From the NCBI GenBank assembly GCA_900473915.1, contig UCNG01000014.1, forward strand, positions 156,745 to 220,744: 64,000 nucleotides of DNA, in the 5' to 3' direction. Under the pieces are notes generated by a model. It searched no databases. It saw only the letters and a list, made by a program, of their open reading frames with translations, and was not told where the DNA came from. Below, in pieces: positions 17,695 through 26,287 of this stretch (its first letter is position 1; every line of letters begins with the position of its first letter). A program made the translations under genes and the position numbers. The stretch is from Hyphomicrobiales bacterium. GTDB taxonomy: Bacteria; Pseudomonadota; Alphaproteobacteria; Rhizobiales; Rhizobiaceae.

Positions 17695-17906
17695 GGCTTT
17701 AGTCTCCCTAGAACACGCCTTGCCGCTAAATGTAAGCCAATCGCCGGCAAAATCCAAGCTGCAACGCCGAGAAAAGACACAAGCAGTCCACTCCCCGGCG
17801 TGAAATTGAAGGTTTTGCCCAAAACCCCAACAGCAAGAAACGCCGTGGAAAGGCGATCAAGATTGTTCGCCAGCAACTTGGTTCGTTCGTTGTGTATCAA
17901 ACTCAT
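17691..17906 (-). CDS. Small two-helix membrane protein (71 aa)
   Basis: 71 residues from ATG 17906, which has an excellent GAGGAGGGC ribosome site; the frame extends to 17972 but lacks a comparable start. The N-terminal SLIHNERTKLLANNLDRLSTAF is followed by two hydrophobic segments (AFLAVGVLGKTF and LLVSFLGVAAWILPAIGLHLA). I recall small membrane proteins with a similar HNERTKLLAN opening in other proteobacteria, all of unknown function. Coupled to the 34-residue gene downstream. Confidence 0.65.
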   Translation of the reverse strand: MSLIHNERTKLLANNLDRLSTAFLAVGVLGKTFNFTPGSGLLVSFLGVAAWILPAIGLHLAARRVLGRLKP

Positions 17907-17971
17907 ATTGCCCTCCTCGTCCCGATCACTTCTTATCCCAGGGGTTAATGGACCGCCACTTGCATCAAACA

Positions 17972-17996
17972 AAAAGCGCCGGAAAACCGGCGCTTT
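17972..17996 (-). terminator. Terminator of asd
   Basis: Eleven-bp stem (17972-17982 and 17986-17996) around AAA, flanked by A/T runs on both sides; lies 25 bases past the asd stop. Confidence 0.88.
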
Positions 17997-18021
17997 TCAA
18001 TCTCAGTACTGAGAAAACAGA

Positions 18022-19056
18022 TCAGGCGGCAAGCGCCTTCGGCTTGATGAGGCCGCGTGCGACCAGAAGTTCGGCAATCTGGATCGTGTTGAGAGCAGCA
18101 CCCTTACGCAGATTGTCCGAAACAACCCATATGGCAAGACCGTTTTCGACCGTGATATCCTCGCGGATGCGGCTGATATAGGTCGCGTCTTCGCCAGCGG
18201 ATTCATAAGGCGTGATGTAGCCGCCGTTCTCGTGCTTGTCGACAACCTGGCAGCCTGGGGCTTCGCGCAGGATTTCGCGTGCTTCTTCGGGCGTAATCGG
18301 ATTTTCGAACTCGATATTGACCGCTTCGGAATGGCCGATGAAGACAGGAACGCGAACAGCCGTTGCCGTCAGCTTGATCTTCGGATCAAGCATCTTCTTG
18401 GTTTCGGCCACCATTTTCCATTCTTCCTTGGTGTAGCCGTCTTCCATGAACACATCGATATGCGGGATCACGTTGAACGCAATGCGCTTGGTGAACTTCT
18501 TCGCGGTGACCGGATCGGCCACGAAAACAGCGCGTGACTGTTCGAACAGCTCATCCATGCCTTCCTTGCCCGCGCCCGAGACCGACTGGTAGGTCGACAC
18601 GACGACGCGCTTGATCTTGGCGACATCGTGCAGCGGCTTCAAAGCCACGACGAGCTGGGCGGTCGAGCAGTTCGGATTGGCGATGATGTTCTTCTTGCGG
18701 AAGCCTTCAATTGCGTCCGGGTTCACTTCCGGCACGATCAGCGGCACTTCCGAGTCATAACGCCAGGCCGAGGAATTATCGATGACGACGCAGCCCTGCT
18801 TGCCGATCTTCGGCGACCATTCCTTGGAAATCTCGCCGCCGGCAGACATCAGGCAGATGTCGGTATCGGAGAAATCATACGTGTCGAGCGCCTTGACCTT
18901 CAGCGTCCGGTCGCCATAGGACACTTCCGTGCCCTGGCTGCGGCGCGATGCGAGCGCAACAACTTCGTCAGCCGGGAAGCCGCGTTCTTCGAGGATATTG
19001 AGCATTTCGCGCCCGACATTTCCGGTAGCGCCGACAACTGCAACCTTGAAACCCAT
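18022..19056 (-). CDS. asd: Aspartate-semialdehyde dehydrogenase
   Basis: 344 residues. Reduces aspartyl phosphate to aspartate semialdehyde, the branch-point precursor of lysine/diaminopimelate, threonine and methionine. The Rossmann motif VVGATGNVGREML opens the protein; the catalytic cysteine is in NPNCSTAQLV near residue 130, and the substrate-binding block SGAGKEGMDEL near 165 is intact. The start is fixed by MGFKVAVVGATG and an AGGAGA ribosome site; the longer frame to 19257 runs through the leader. A structured region and a Thr-rich short ORF precede it. Confidence 0.97.
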   Translation of the reverse strand: MGFKVAVVGATGNVGREMLNILEERGFPADEVVALASRRSQGTEVSYGDRTLKVKALDTYDFSDTDICLMSAGGEISKEWSPKIGKQGCVVIDNSSAWRYDSEVPLIVPEVNPDAIEGFRKKNIIANPNCSTAQLVVALKPLHDVAKIKRVVVSTYQSVSGAGKEGMDELFEQSRAVFVADPVTAKKFTKRIAFNVIPHIDVFMEDGYTKEEWKMVAETKKMLDPKIKLTATAVRVPVFIGHSEAVNIEFENPITPEEAREILREAPGCQVVDKHENGGYITPYESAGEDATYISRIREDITVENGLAIWVVSDNLRKGAALNTIQIAELLVARGLIKPKALAA

Positions 19057-19060
19057 TTTT

Positions 19061-19145
19061 CGTCTCCTGTCCCTCTCCGCTTCCAGATTCGGAACCCCGC
19101 AGGCCACGCGGGACTTCCGCCCCCGGGCCAGACCCGGGGAGAGGG
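19061..19145 (-). promoter_or_regulatory. Branched palindromic leader next to the asd start
   Basis: Between the Thr-rich ORF and asd the transcript can fold into a closed structure. An 8-bp perfect outer stem pairs 19138-19145 with 19071-19078, with two internal hairpins: 19096-19100/19108-19112 and 19121-19127/19133-19139 (the latter overlaps the outer stem by two bases, so the forms compete). The downstream outer arm directly abuts the asd ribosome site at 19061-19070. There is no T-run, so translational rather than transcriptional control is the simpler reading. Confidence 0.5.
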
Positions 19146-19162
19146 CGAGCAGGCCAAGGGAA

Positions 19163-19288
19163 TCAGACCGTTTTCGTGGTCGTTTTGGTAATGGCCGTGA
19201 GTGTTTTGGAAATCGAAGGCATGCGCGCTGCCCCGGCAAGAATGCCGGCAGTTCCAAGCGAAACTGACGCTACGTTGACGCGATCCAC
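19163..19288 (-). CDS. Putative threonine-rich leader peptide of asd
   Basis: A 41-codon ORF starts at GTG 19288 with an AAGGAG site seven bases upstream and ends 106 bases before asd. Its last 13 residues, TLTAITKTTTKTV, contain seven threonines, with an isoleucine, as in E. coli ThrL. An internal ATG (MPSISKT) could also start it. The product of asd feeds threonine synthesis, so ribosome stalling on these codons could gate asd. Function is inferred from position and composition only. Confidence 0.55.
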   Translation of the reverse strand: MDRVNVASVSLGTAGILAGAARMPSISKTLTAITKTTTKTV

Positions 19289-19592
19289 GCGGGTTCTCCT
19301 TCGTTCGCCACTGCTTTTACGCGGTTTATAGATGGAGTCAATTCTCCAACGCTTCAAGGAGCGTATTTTTCGACGCTTTGTTGTTTCTTCCAGTATTTCA
19401 AGCCGTCAATTCTGTCTCATACTAAAGACTACTGCACGAATCCCCTTTTTCGGTTCATCATGCAAGTGTGAGGAGAGCGCCCGGACAGTTGAGAGGAACT
19501 GTTCCCGGCGCATCAGGCGAACTTCATTTACCCGGTGAAGAAGGATCGTCTTACATTTGCCCGTCAGGGGCTCTGTTTGGGAGGACAGATTA
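19289..19592. other. Divergent promoter region of asd leader and MHS transporter
   Basis: About 300 bases, AT-richer than its flanks, that must hold promoters for both strands. A short hairpin with a following ATTTTT lies near 19350-19375. The 68-residue plus-strand frame at 19332-19538 has no ribosome site or family resemblance and was not accepted. Confidence 0.4.
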
Positions 19593-21488
19593 ATGGCAGT
19601 CTCGTCAAGTGCCGATGTGGGCACGCAGAAAATGACGAGCGAAGAACGCAAGGTGATCTTTGCGTCATCGCTTGGTACCGTCTTCGAATGGTACGACTTT
19701 TATCTCTATGGAACGCTCGCTGCCTTCATCGGCGCGGCTTTCTTCAACGAATATCCGGAAGCAACCCGAAACATCTTCGTTCTGCTCGCCTTCGCGGCAG
19801 GCTTTCTCGTCCGTCCGTTCGGCGCGCTCGTTTTCGGGCGCATCGGCGATCTCGTCGGCCGTAAGTACACATTCCTTGTTACCATCGTCATCATGGGCGC
19901 ATCCACTTTCCTCGTGGGTGTCCTGCCCGGCTCCGCCACGCTCGGCATTTTCGCCCCGATCATCCTGATCGCGCTGCGCATGTTGCAGGGCCTCGCACTC
20001 GGCGGTGAATATGGCGGTGCGGCCACCTATGTCGCGGAACATGCGCCAAACAATCGCCGCGGTTTCTTCACGTCATGGATCCAGACCACTGCGACGCTCG
20101 GTCTGTTCCTGTCGCTGCTGATCATCCTCGGCATCCAGTCAGCCATGAGCAAGGAAGCCTTCGCGGCCTGGGGCTGGCGCATTCCGTTCCTCGTCTCGAT
20201 CATCCTGCTTGGCATTTCCGTCTGGATTCGCATGCAGATGAGCGAGTCGCCCGCTTTCAAGCGCATGAAAGAAGAAGGCAAAACCTCCAAGGCTCCGCTT
20301 TCTGAAGCATTCGGCCAGTGGAAGAATGCTAAGATCGCGCTCATCGCCCTTTTCGGCCTCACCGCCGGTCAGGCCGTGGTCTGGTATTGCGGCCAGTTCT
20401 ATGCGCTGTTCTTCCTGCAAAACGTGCTTAAGGTGGAAAACCAGTCGGCCAATATCATGGTGGCCATCGCGCTCCTGATCGGCACCAGCGGCTTCGTCTT
20501 CTTTGGCTGGCTGTCGGACAAGATCGGGCGCAAGCCCATCATCATGGCGGGCCTGCTTCTTGCGGCTGTGACCTACTTCCCGCTGTTCAAGGCGCTGACC
20601 AATGCCGCCAACCCGGCACTGGCACAGGCTGAGCAGACCATCAAGGCAACTGTGACGGCTGCGCCCGGCGATTGCAACTTCCAGTTCAACGCCACCGGCA
20701 CGTCCAAGTTCACCACGTCTTGCGATGTCGCAACAAGCTTCCTCGCAAAGACCTCGGTGCCGTACGAAATCGTCCAGACGGCGGCGGCTGGCACTGCTGC
20801 AACCGTCACGATCGGCGACAGCACGATCACGTCCTACGACGCTGTTCAAGCCGGAGCCGATGCTGCAACCAAGCAGTCGGCATTGGCTCATGACGTAAAC
20901 CTTGCTTTGCAAAAAGCCGGTTTCCCGCTCGTTCGCGACCCCGCGAAAGTGCCGGACAGCAAGCTCGAAGCATTCGTCGCCGCCAATCCGGAGCTTCAGC
21001 TGAATGCCGAAGCCATCCGCGCCGGCGACAAATCCATGGTTCCGGCTGCCGATCTGGTGAAGCAGAAGCTTCTGACCCAGACCGAAGCTGACGGCCTTGG
21101 CGTCAGCACCGAGCAGGCCGTCTACACCATCCCGAATGCTGGCGCTTTCAAGATGGTTGCCGACCCTGCACAGGTGAACTGGGTCCTTACAATCGCCATC
21201 CTGACCATCCTCGTCATCTATGTGACGATGGTGTACGGCCCGATTGCCGCGATCCTCGTCGAGATGTTCCCGACCCGCATCCGCTACACTGGCATGTCGC
21301 TGCCTTATCACATTGGCAATGGCTGGTTCGGCGGCCTGCTTCCGGCTGGCGTGTTCGCACTCAGCGCCGCCAAGGGCGACATCTATTACGGTCTCTGGTA
21401 CCCGATCATCATCGCCTCCGTCACCTTTGTGATCGGCATGATCTTCGTCAAGGAAACCAAGGGCGTGGATCTGCACAAGGTCGACTGA
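19593..21488 (+). CDS. MHS-family MFS transporter with large periplasmic insertion
   Basis: 631 residues, well above the usual 430-550 of the metabolite:H+ symporter family (ProP, KgtP, ShiA). The family signature is clear: SLGTVFEWYDFYLYG near residues 26-40, GRIGDLVGRKYTF near 85, and LALGGEYGGAATYVAE near 135. A polar block of about 190 residues (roughly 338-525), with two cysteines (GDCNF, TSCDV) and no membrane segment, separates the hydrophobic segment LLLAAVTYFPLF from VNWVLTIAILTILVIYV, in what should be a periplasmic loop. The ATG at 19593 has a GGGAGGA site. Substrate unknown; an organic acid or osmolyte is likely. Confidence 0.88.
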   Translation: MAVSSSADVGTQKMTSEERKVIFASSLGTVFEWYDFYLYGTLAAFIGAAFFNEYPEATRNIFVLLAFAAGFLVRPFGALVFGRIGDLVGRKYTFLVTIVIMGASTFLVGVLPGSATLGIFAPIILIALRMLQGLALGGEYGGAATYVAEHAPNNRRGFFTSWIQTTATLGLFLSLLIILGIQSAMSKEAFAAWGWRIPFLVSIILLGISVWIRMQMSESPAFKRMKEEGKTSKAPLSEAFGQWKNAKIALIALFGLTAGQAVVWYCGQFYALFFLQNVLKVENQSANIMVAIALLIGTSGFVFFGWLSDKIGRKPIIMAGLLLAAVTYFPLFKALTNAANPALAQAEQTIKATVTAAPGDCNFQFNATGTSKFTTSCDVATSFLAKTSVPYEIVQTAAAGTAATVTIGDSTITSYDAVQAGADAATKQSALAHDVNLALQKAGFPLVRDPAKVPDSKLEAFVAANPELQLNAEAIRAGDKSMVPAADLVKQKLLTQTEADGLGVSTEQAVYTIPNAGAFKMVADPAQVNWVLTIAILTILVIYVTMVYGPIAAILVEMFPTRIRYTGMSLPYHIGNGWFGGLLPAGVFALSAAKGDIYYGLWYPIIIASVTFVIGMIFVKETKGVDLHKVD

Positions 21489-21507
21489 TCCCGCAAAAAA
21501 CGATGCG

Positions 21508-21534
21508 AAACGCCGCCTCCCGGGGCGGCGTTTT
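21508..21534. terminator. Terminator between MHS transporter and ada
   Basis: Perfect 10-bp arms 21508-21517 and 21524-21533 followed by TTTT; serves the two converging genes. Confidence 0.88.
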
Positions 21535-21551
21535 CATATTCGTATGGTGCG

Positions 21552-22625
21552 CTATCGGCGATATTGCGCCTCGATCTCGATCAGCTTCTGCTTGCGCCAG
21601 AGACCGCCGCCATAGCCCGTCAGCGATCCGTCCGCGCCAATCACACGATGGCAGGGAATGATGATCGCGATCTGGTTCGCGCCATTGGCCCGCGCAACCG
21701 CACGCACGGCAAGCGGCTTGTCGATAGCTTGCGCAAGCTCGCTATAGCTGCGTGTGTCCCCTGCCCGGATGTTCTGAAGCGCACGCCAGACATCTTGCGT
21801 AAAAGCACTGCCGTGCAGCACCAACGGCAGGTCGAACGTTGGGGAATTACCCTCGAAAAAGGCATTCAGCTGACCTTCCACCAGATCATGCGTTTCGAAA
21901 CGGCCGATCCCCAGATTACCGCGACAGGTGGCATGGAGCTTCTTTAATTCAGCGGGCAGTGCCTTGCGATCCACGAATTCGAGAAGATGCAGGTTTCGGG
22001 CATCACAGATGGCGATCATCGTGCCCAGCGGCGTCCTGATCCAGTCGGCGCGCAGCATACCATCGCCCCGCAATTTGCCAGGCGGAAGCCCAAGAATGCG
22101 CGCAAAGGCATTGCGGAAAGCTTCGGGAGATTCAAATCCCGCGTCAATCTGCGCATCAATCACACGTCCGCCATCGGCAAGCGCCTGAAATCCGTGCCGC
22201 AGACGCTCCTGCCGCGCCATTTCCAGAAACGTCATTCCAAAATGGCGGCGGAAACTGCGGCGAACAGTCGATAGATCAAGCCCCATTCGGGCCACATCCT
22301 CTTCGTTCCAGCGCCGCGCAGGATCGGATTCAAGCGCATCGAGAAGCATTTTCACCGCAGGTTCGGATTCCGCTGCCGGTTGCAGGGGATGGCATCTCTT
22401 GCAGGGCCGGAAGCCGTCGGCCATGCATTCGGCAACCGACGCAAAGAAGCGGCAGTTTTCCTGTTTGGGCTTGCGCGCCGGACAGGTCAGGCGGCAGAAA
22501 ATTCCGGTTGAGATTACGCCGACATAGGCCCTGCCCTCATAAGCGGCATCGCGGGCGACAAGCGCATCGTAAAGTTTGTCTTGATCAGGGAGCGTGAACA
22601 ACATGCCGCTATTCTTATGCAGCAC
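21552..22625 (-). CDS. ada: Bifunctional Ada regulator / O6-methylguanine-DNA methyltransferase
   Basis: 357 residues, complete Ada architecture. The N-terminal Zn domain has FCRLTCPARKP and FRPCKRC (methylphosphotriester-accepting Cys plus ligands, about residues 43-80). The AraC-type helix-turn-helix spans about 105-185 (STVRRSFRRHFG, AGFESPEAFRNAFARILG). The C-terminal alkyltransferase has the IIPCHRVIG active site around 322-330. Known Ada transfers alkyl groups to its own cysteines and, once methylated at the N-domain, activates the adaptive response. Start 22625 or the in-frame ATG at 22604 are both possible. Confidence 0.95.
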   Translation of the reverse strand: MLHKNSGMLFTLPDQDKLYDALVARDAAYEGRAYVGVISTGIFCRLTCPARKPKQENCRFFASVAECMADGFRPCKRCHPLQPAAESEPAVKMLLDALESDPARRWNEEDVARMGLDLSTVRRSFRRHFGMTFLEMARQERLRHGFQALADGGRVIDAQIDAGFESPEAFRNAFARILGLPPGKLRGDGMLRADWIRTPLGTMIAICDARNLHLLEFVDRKALPAELKKLHATCRGNLGIGRFETHDLVEGQLNAFFEGNSPTFDLPLVLHGSAFTQDVWRALQNIRAGDTRSYSELAQAIDKPLAVRAVARANGANQIAIIIPCHRVIGADGSLTGYGGGLWRKQKLIEIEAQYRR

Positions 22626-22669
22626 GCCATGAATTTACAGCCTCAAATCGGGCACTTATTCAAAAAAGA

Positions 22670-22702
22670 AAAGCCCGCCATGCGAGTAGTATGACGGGCT
22701 TT
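22670..22702 (-). terminator. Terminator of leuB
   Basis: Arms 22670-22677 and 22695-22702 form a stem followed on the reverse strand by TTTTCTTTTTTG; 23 bases past the leuB stop. Confidence 0.85.
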
Positions 22703-22724
22703 CGTTCTTATGATTTTGTCGCGC

Positions 22725-23840
22725 TTATTCAGCCGAGAGCTTCGAAAACTTGTCGAGGATGGCATCGCCCATTTCGACAGTGCCGACCTTGGTTGTACCT
22801 TCCGACCAGATGTCGGCGGTGCGCAGACCGTCATCCAGCACCTGAGCAATCGCTGCTTCCAGACGGTCGGCTTCCTCAACGAGATTGAACGAGTAACGCA
22901 GGCACATGGCAAGCGAGGCAATCATCGCAATCGGATTGGCGACGCCCTTGCCGGCGATATCCGGTGCGGAACCGTGAACGGGCTCATACAGCGCCTTGCG
23001 CTTGCCGGTCTTGGAATCGACCGCACCGAGCGAAGCCGATGGCAACATGCCGAGCGAGCCGGTCAGCATCGCGGCAACGTCCGACAGCATGTCGCCGAAC
23101 AGATTGTCGGTCACGATGACGTCGAACTGCTTCGGCCAGCGCACGAGCTGCATGCCGCCAGCGTCGGCCAGCATATGCTCCAGTTCCACGTCGGCGTGCT
23201 TTTCCTTGTGACGCGCGGTCACAACCTGGTTCCACAGGACGCCCGACTTCATCACATTGCGCTTTTCCATCGACGTGACCTTGTTGCGGCGCGTGCGCGC
23301 CAGCTCGAAGGCAACATCGGCGATACGTTCGATTTCGTAGGTGTCATAGACCTGCGTGTCGATGCCACGCTTCTGGCCGTTGCCAAGATCGATGATTTCC
23401 TTCGGCTCGCCAAAATAGACGCCGCCGGTCAGCTCGCGCAGGATGAGGATGTCGAGGCCCTCGATCACTTCCGGCTTCAACGAGGAAGAATGAGCCAGCG
23501 CCGGATAGCAGATGGCCGGGCGCAGGTTTGCATAAAGCTGCATGTCCTTACGCAGACGCAGAAGACCGGCTTCCGGGCGCACTTCATAAGGCACGCTATC
23601 CCACTTCGGGCCGCCAACGGCACCGAAAAGCACGGCATCGGCAGCCAGCGCCTTCTCCATATCCGCATCGGAAATCGCCTGGCCATGCGCGTCGTAGGCA
23701 GAACCGCCAACCAGACCTTCTTCGGTTTCGAAACCAAGATTGAGTCCCGAATTGAGGAAAGCGATGATCTTGCGGACTTCCGCCATCGCCTCTGGACCGA
23801 TGCCGTCGCCGGGCAGGAGAAGGAGTTTTCTGGATGCCAT
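22725..23840 (-). CDS. leuB: 3-Isopropylmalate dehydrogenase
   Basis: 371 residues. Oxidatively decarboxylates 3-isopropylmalate with NAD+ in leucine synthesis. Motifs include [11 protein letters not shown] at the N-terminus, [16 protein letters not shown] near 95-110 (substrate arginines), [17 protein letters not shown] near 245-260 (metal aspartates), and [17 protein letters not shown] near 285-300 (NAD-binding loop). Single-gene unit with its own terminator. No leucine-rich leader peptide was found in the 284 bases upstream. Confidence 0.97.
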   Translation of the reverse strand: MASRKLLLLPGDGIGPEAMAEVRKIIAFLNSGLNLGFETEEGLVGGSAYDAHGQAISDADMEKALAADAVLFGAVGGPKWDSVPYEVRPEAGLLRLRKDMQLYANLRPAICYPALAHSSSLKPEVIEGLDILILRELTGGVYFGEPKEIIDLGNGQKRGIDTQVYDTYEIERIADVAFELARTRRNKVTSMEKRNVMKSGVLWNQVVTARHKEKHADVELEHMLADAGGMQLVRWPKQFDVIVTDNLFGDMLSDVAAMLTGSLGMLPSASLGAVDSKTGKRKALYEPVHGSAPDIAGKGVANPIAMIASLAMCLRYSFNLVEEADRLEAAIAQVLDDGLRTADIWSEGTTKVGTVEMGDAILDKFSKLSAE

Positions 23841-24124
23841 AATGCCAAGCCTCTGTTTTATTTCGAATATTCCACGAAACGGAGAGCCGTTTCGCCAGGA
23901 ATTCTGCGTTCGAATTCACGGCATCAACGACCGGCGCGATGCCTTCCGTTACTGCCTTTTTCAAGTTCCGCGAGGGTTATAGAGCCCTGTTGTCCGACAA
24001 GCAATAATGCGCAGGGCTGAAACTTATGAAAAAGATGAGGGCTTGTGCAGAAATTATATAACCATCAATCCGGCATGCGCTGCTCAGCGTCTCGCGCATT
24101 CACAACCGATGAGCCGGCTTGCGG

Positions 24125-24319
24125 TCAGTCCGTCAGGCTGCGTGCTTCGGAAGGCAGCATGATCGGGATGCCACCGCGAACCGGATAGGCAAGCTTTGCC
24201 TTGCGCGAGATCAGCTCGCCATGTTCCGCATCATATTCCAGCGGCCCCTTGGTGAGTGGGCAAACGAGCAGTTCCAGCAGGCGCACGTCGATATTGCCGG
24301 TATCCGTCTTGTCTTCCAT
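24125..24319 (-). CDS. Trm112 family protein
   Basis: 64 residues with the family core [17 protein letters not shown] and [16 protein letters not shown]. Bacterial Trm112-like (YcaR) proteins are small zinc-ribbon-like folds; eukaryotic and archaeal Trm112 activates methyltransferases, while the bacterial role is uncertain. Only one cysteine remains here, so zinc binding is unlikely. It follows the LON-domain gene by 17 bases and is probably cotranscribed with it. Confidence 0.88.
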   Translation of the reverse strand: MEDKTDTGNIDVRLLELLVCPLTKGPLEYDAEHGELISRKAKLAYPVRGGIPIMLPSEARSLTD

Positions 24320-24336
24320 TGTCCTGTTTCCGAAAT

Positions 24337-25032
24337 CTATTGCAAACGCGAACCGAAATCGTCGTCCTTCACCTTGGCCAATACCATTTCGGTGATGGCG
24401 ATCAAGGTCGCTGCACGTGTCTTCAGATCGGGAGCTTCCAGAAGCGCCTGTTTTTCAGCCGGACCGAAAGGTGACATGATGGAAAGCGCGTTGACGAGAG
24501 TTTCGTTGTTCGCCCGCGCGATACTGTCCCAGTCCGCTTCCAGATTGTGCGCTTCCAGATAATCGCGGAATGCACCGAGCAAGGCATCCCGGTCGATTTC
24601 CGACGAATCCCGCGCTTCTTCCAGATCGGCCAGAAACGGCATGATCCGGCATTGCCGATAAGGCTGGCGGCAGTTGACTTCCTCGCGCACGCGAAAACGG
24701 CAGATGCCCTGAAGGGTAATCAGCAAGCGGCCATCGCCGGTCTCGGCAAAGGTCGTGATGCGGCCAAGACAACCGACATTGCTCAACTGGGGACGAAAGC
24801 TCTCATCCAGTTCGTCGATCGTCTCGTCATCGTCGCCATCGATTTTCGGCTGGATCAGGCCAATGATGCGTTTGCCTGCCAGGGCATTCTCCACCATCGC
24901 CAGGTAGCGCGGCTCGAAAATGTTAAGCGGAAGCTGGCCACCGGGCAGAAGCAGCGCCCCCTTCAACGGAAAAACCGGCACGGTTTCCGGTATGTCAGCG
25001 CCCGTTCTATAACGGGCATTGCCCACCTGCAT
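24337..25032 (-). CDS. LON peptidase substrate-binding domain protein
   Basis: 231 residues comprising only the N-terminal (LAN) domain of Lon: [33 protein letters not shown] near 20-50 and [30 protein letters not shown] near 85-120. There is no AAA+ or protease part. Such stand-alone domains are widespread in proteobacteria beside a thioredoxin gene, as here; they may act in substrate recognition, but no enzyme activity is established. Likely operon: thioredoxin, this gene, Trm112. Confidence 0.92.
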   Translation of the reverse strand: MQVGNARYRTGADIPETVPVFPLKGALLLPGGQLPLNIFEPRYLAMVENALAGKRIIGLIQPKIDGDDDETIDELDESFRPQLSNVGCLGRITTFAETGDGRLLITLQGICRFRVREEVNCRQPYRQCRIMPFLADLEEARDSSEIDRDALLGAFRDYLEAHNLEADWDSIARANNETLVNALSIMSPFGPAEKQALLEAPDLKTRAATLIAITEMVLAKVKDDDFGSRLQ

Positions 25033-25132
25033 TGCAACCTCCTTTTAGAGCCCACCGCAGAGGTGGTTCTAACGGTTGGATTCTGTGTGACGGGAAAACG
25101 CAACTTACCCGTCACATCCCGACCGCATGCGA

Positions 25133-26095
25133 TCAGGAAAAGAGAAGAGACGACAGCTTGCGCCGAGCACCGAGCGTCGCCGGATCGGCATTGCCCCACG
25201 CCTCAAAAAACTGGAGCAACTGCTTGCGCGCACCGTCATCGTTCCACTCGCGGCTGGCCTTCATGATGAAAAGCAGCTCATTGGCTGCATCTTCACGCCG
25301 CCCCTGCGCGTTGCGCACCTGCGCAAGATCGAACCGGGCCTGATAATCCTTCGGATCGGCCTGAATTCGCTTTTCAAGCTCAATCGGATCGCCAATGAGC
25401 TTGACCTGATCGGCGAGCGCAAGACGCGCTTCCAGTGCGCGAACGGCAGGCGCATTCTGCTTGTCGGCAGGAACCTGGGCCAGAATTTCGCGCGCCTTTT
25501 CCGCATCGCCGGATTCCAGAACGCAAGTTGCAAGTCCGACGACTGCATCGACATTATCCGGCACGGCCTGAAGAATGGAGGAGAAAATCTCCGCTGCCTG
25601 AACGAAATCTCCGGCTTCCATCAGCTCATTCGCCGCTGTGACCGCCTCGGCAATCGCAGTTTCCGCGTCGCTCGGACCGCCGATCTTGGCAATGAATTCC
25701 TTCACCTTCGATTCCGGCACCGCGCCCATGAAACCATCGACCGGCTGGCCATTGACGAAAGCGATGACCGCCGGAATGGACTGAATGCCAAGCTGGCCAG
25801 CGATGGACGGATGATCGTCGATATTCATCTTGACCAGCTTGACGGCGCCGCCAGCCTCGCGAACCGCTTTTTCGATGATCGGGGTCAGCTGCTTGCAAGG
25901 TCCGCACCATGGCGCCCAGAAGTCCACCAGCACCGGCTGCCTGCGGGATTCTGCGATCACATCTGCCTGAAAGCCTGCCGTCGTCGTGTCCTTGACAAGG
26001 TCCGCGCTTCCCGAAGCTGCGGGCGCCGAACCGAAAGAGACATTCGCCGTCATCTGGCCGCCTGCGCCGGCATAAGGATTGTTCTGGCTGGTCAT
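25133..26095 (-). CDS. Thioredoxin with C-terminal TPR region (YbbN/CnoX-like)
   Basis: 320 residues. The thioredoxin domain (about 35-140) contains the intact active site WAPWCGPCK, unlike E. coli YbbN/CnoX where the motif is altered, so the protein may be redox-active as well as a holdase. The remainder (about 150-320) is helical tetratricopeptide-like (AAEIFSSILQAVPDNVDAVVGLA, QADPKDYQARFDLAQV), seen in CnoX partners of GroEL. Start ATG 26095 has an AAGGAA site; the upstream extension to 26173 lacks support. Confidence 0.92.
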   Translation of the reverse strand: MTSQNNPYAGAGGQMTANVSFGSAPAASGSADLVKDTTTAGFQADVIAESRRQPVLVDFWAPWCGPCKQLTPIIEKAVREAGGAVKLVKMNIDDHPSIAGQLGIQSIPAVIAFVNGQPVDGFMGAVPESKVKEFIAKIGGPSDAETAIAEAVTAANELMEAGDFVQAAEIFSSILQAVPDNVDAVVGLATCVLESGDAEKAREILAQVPADKQNAPAVRALEARLALADQVKLIGDPIELEKRIQADPKDYQARFDLAQVRNAQGRREDAANELLFIMKASREWNDDGARKQLLQFFEAWGNADPATLGARRKLSSLLFS

Positions 26096-26287
26096 GAGAA
26101 ATTCCTTCGTATTTTCCGCCCCATGCAAAGTCCGCATGCAAGCCGGTGTCGATCTTTCAGTTCGTATCTTCAACGGCGAAATTCAAGACGGTTGATCAGG
26201 CAATTTGCGCTGTAATCTAGCGCTCCCGCGCCTCACTTCAATCGCTGTTCGCCATGTGTGAAAAGGCAACCGGTTTCGAAAATCAGT

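Noticed and set aside
19332-19538. 68-codon plus-strand frame between asd leader and MHS transporter
   Set aside because: No ribosome binding site, basic and Ser-rich composition typical of chance frames, no family likeness.
14877-24124. Leucine attenuator leader peptides ahead of leuD or leuB
   Set aside because: Neither upstream region contains a short ORF with clustered Leu codons followed by a terminator.
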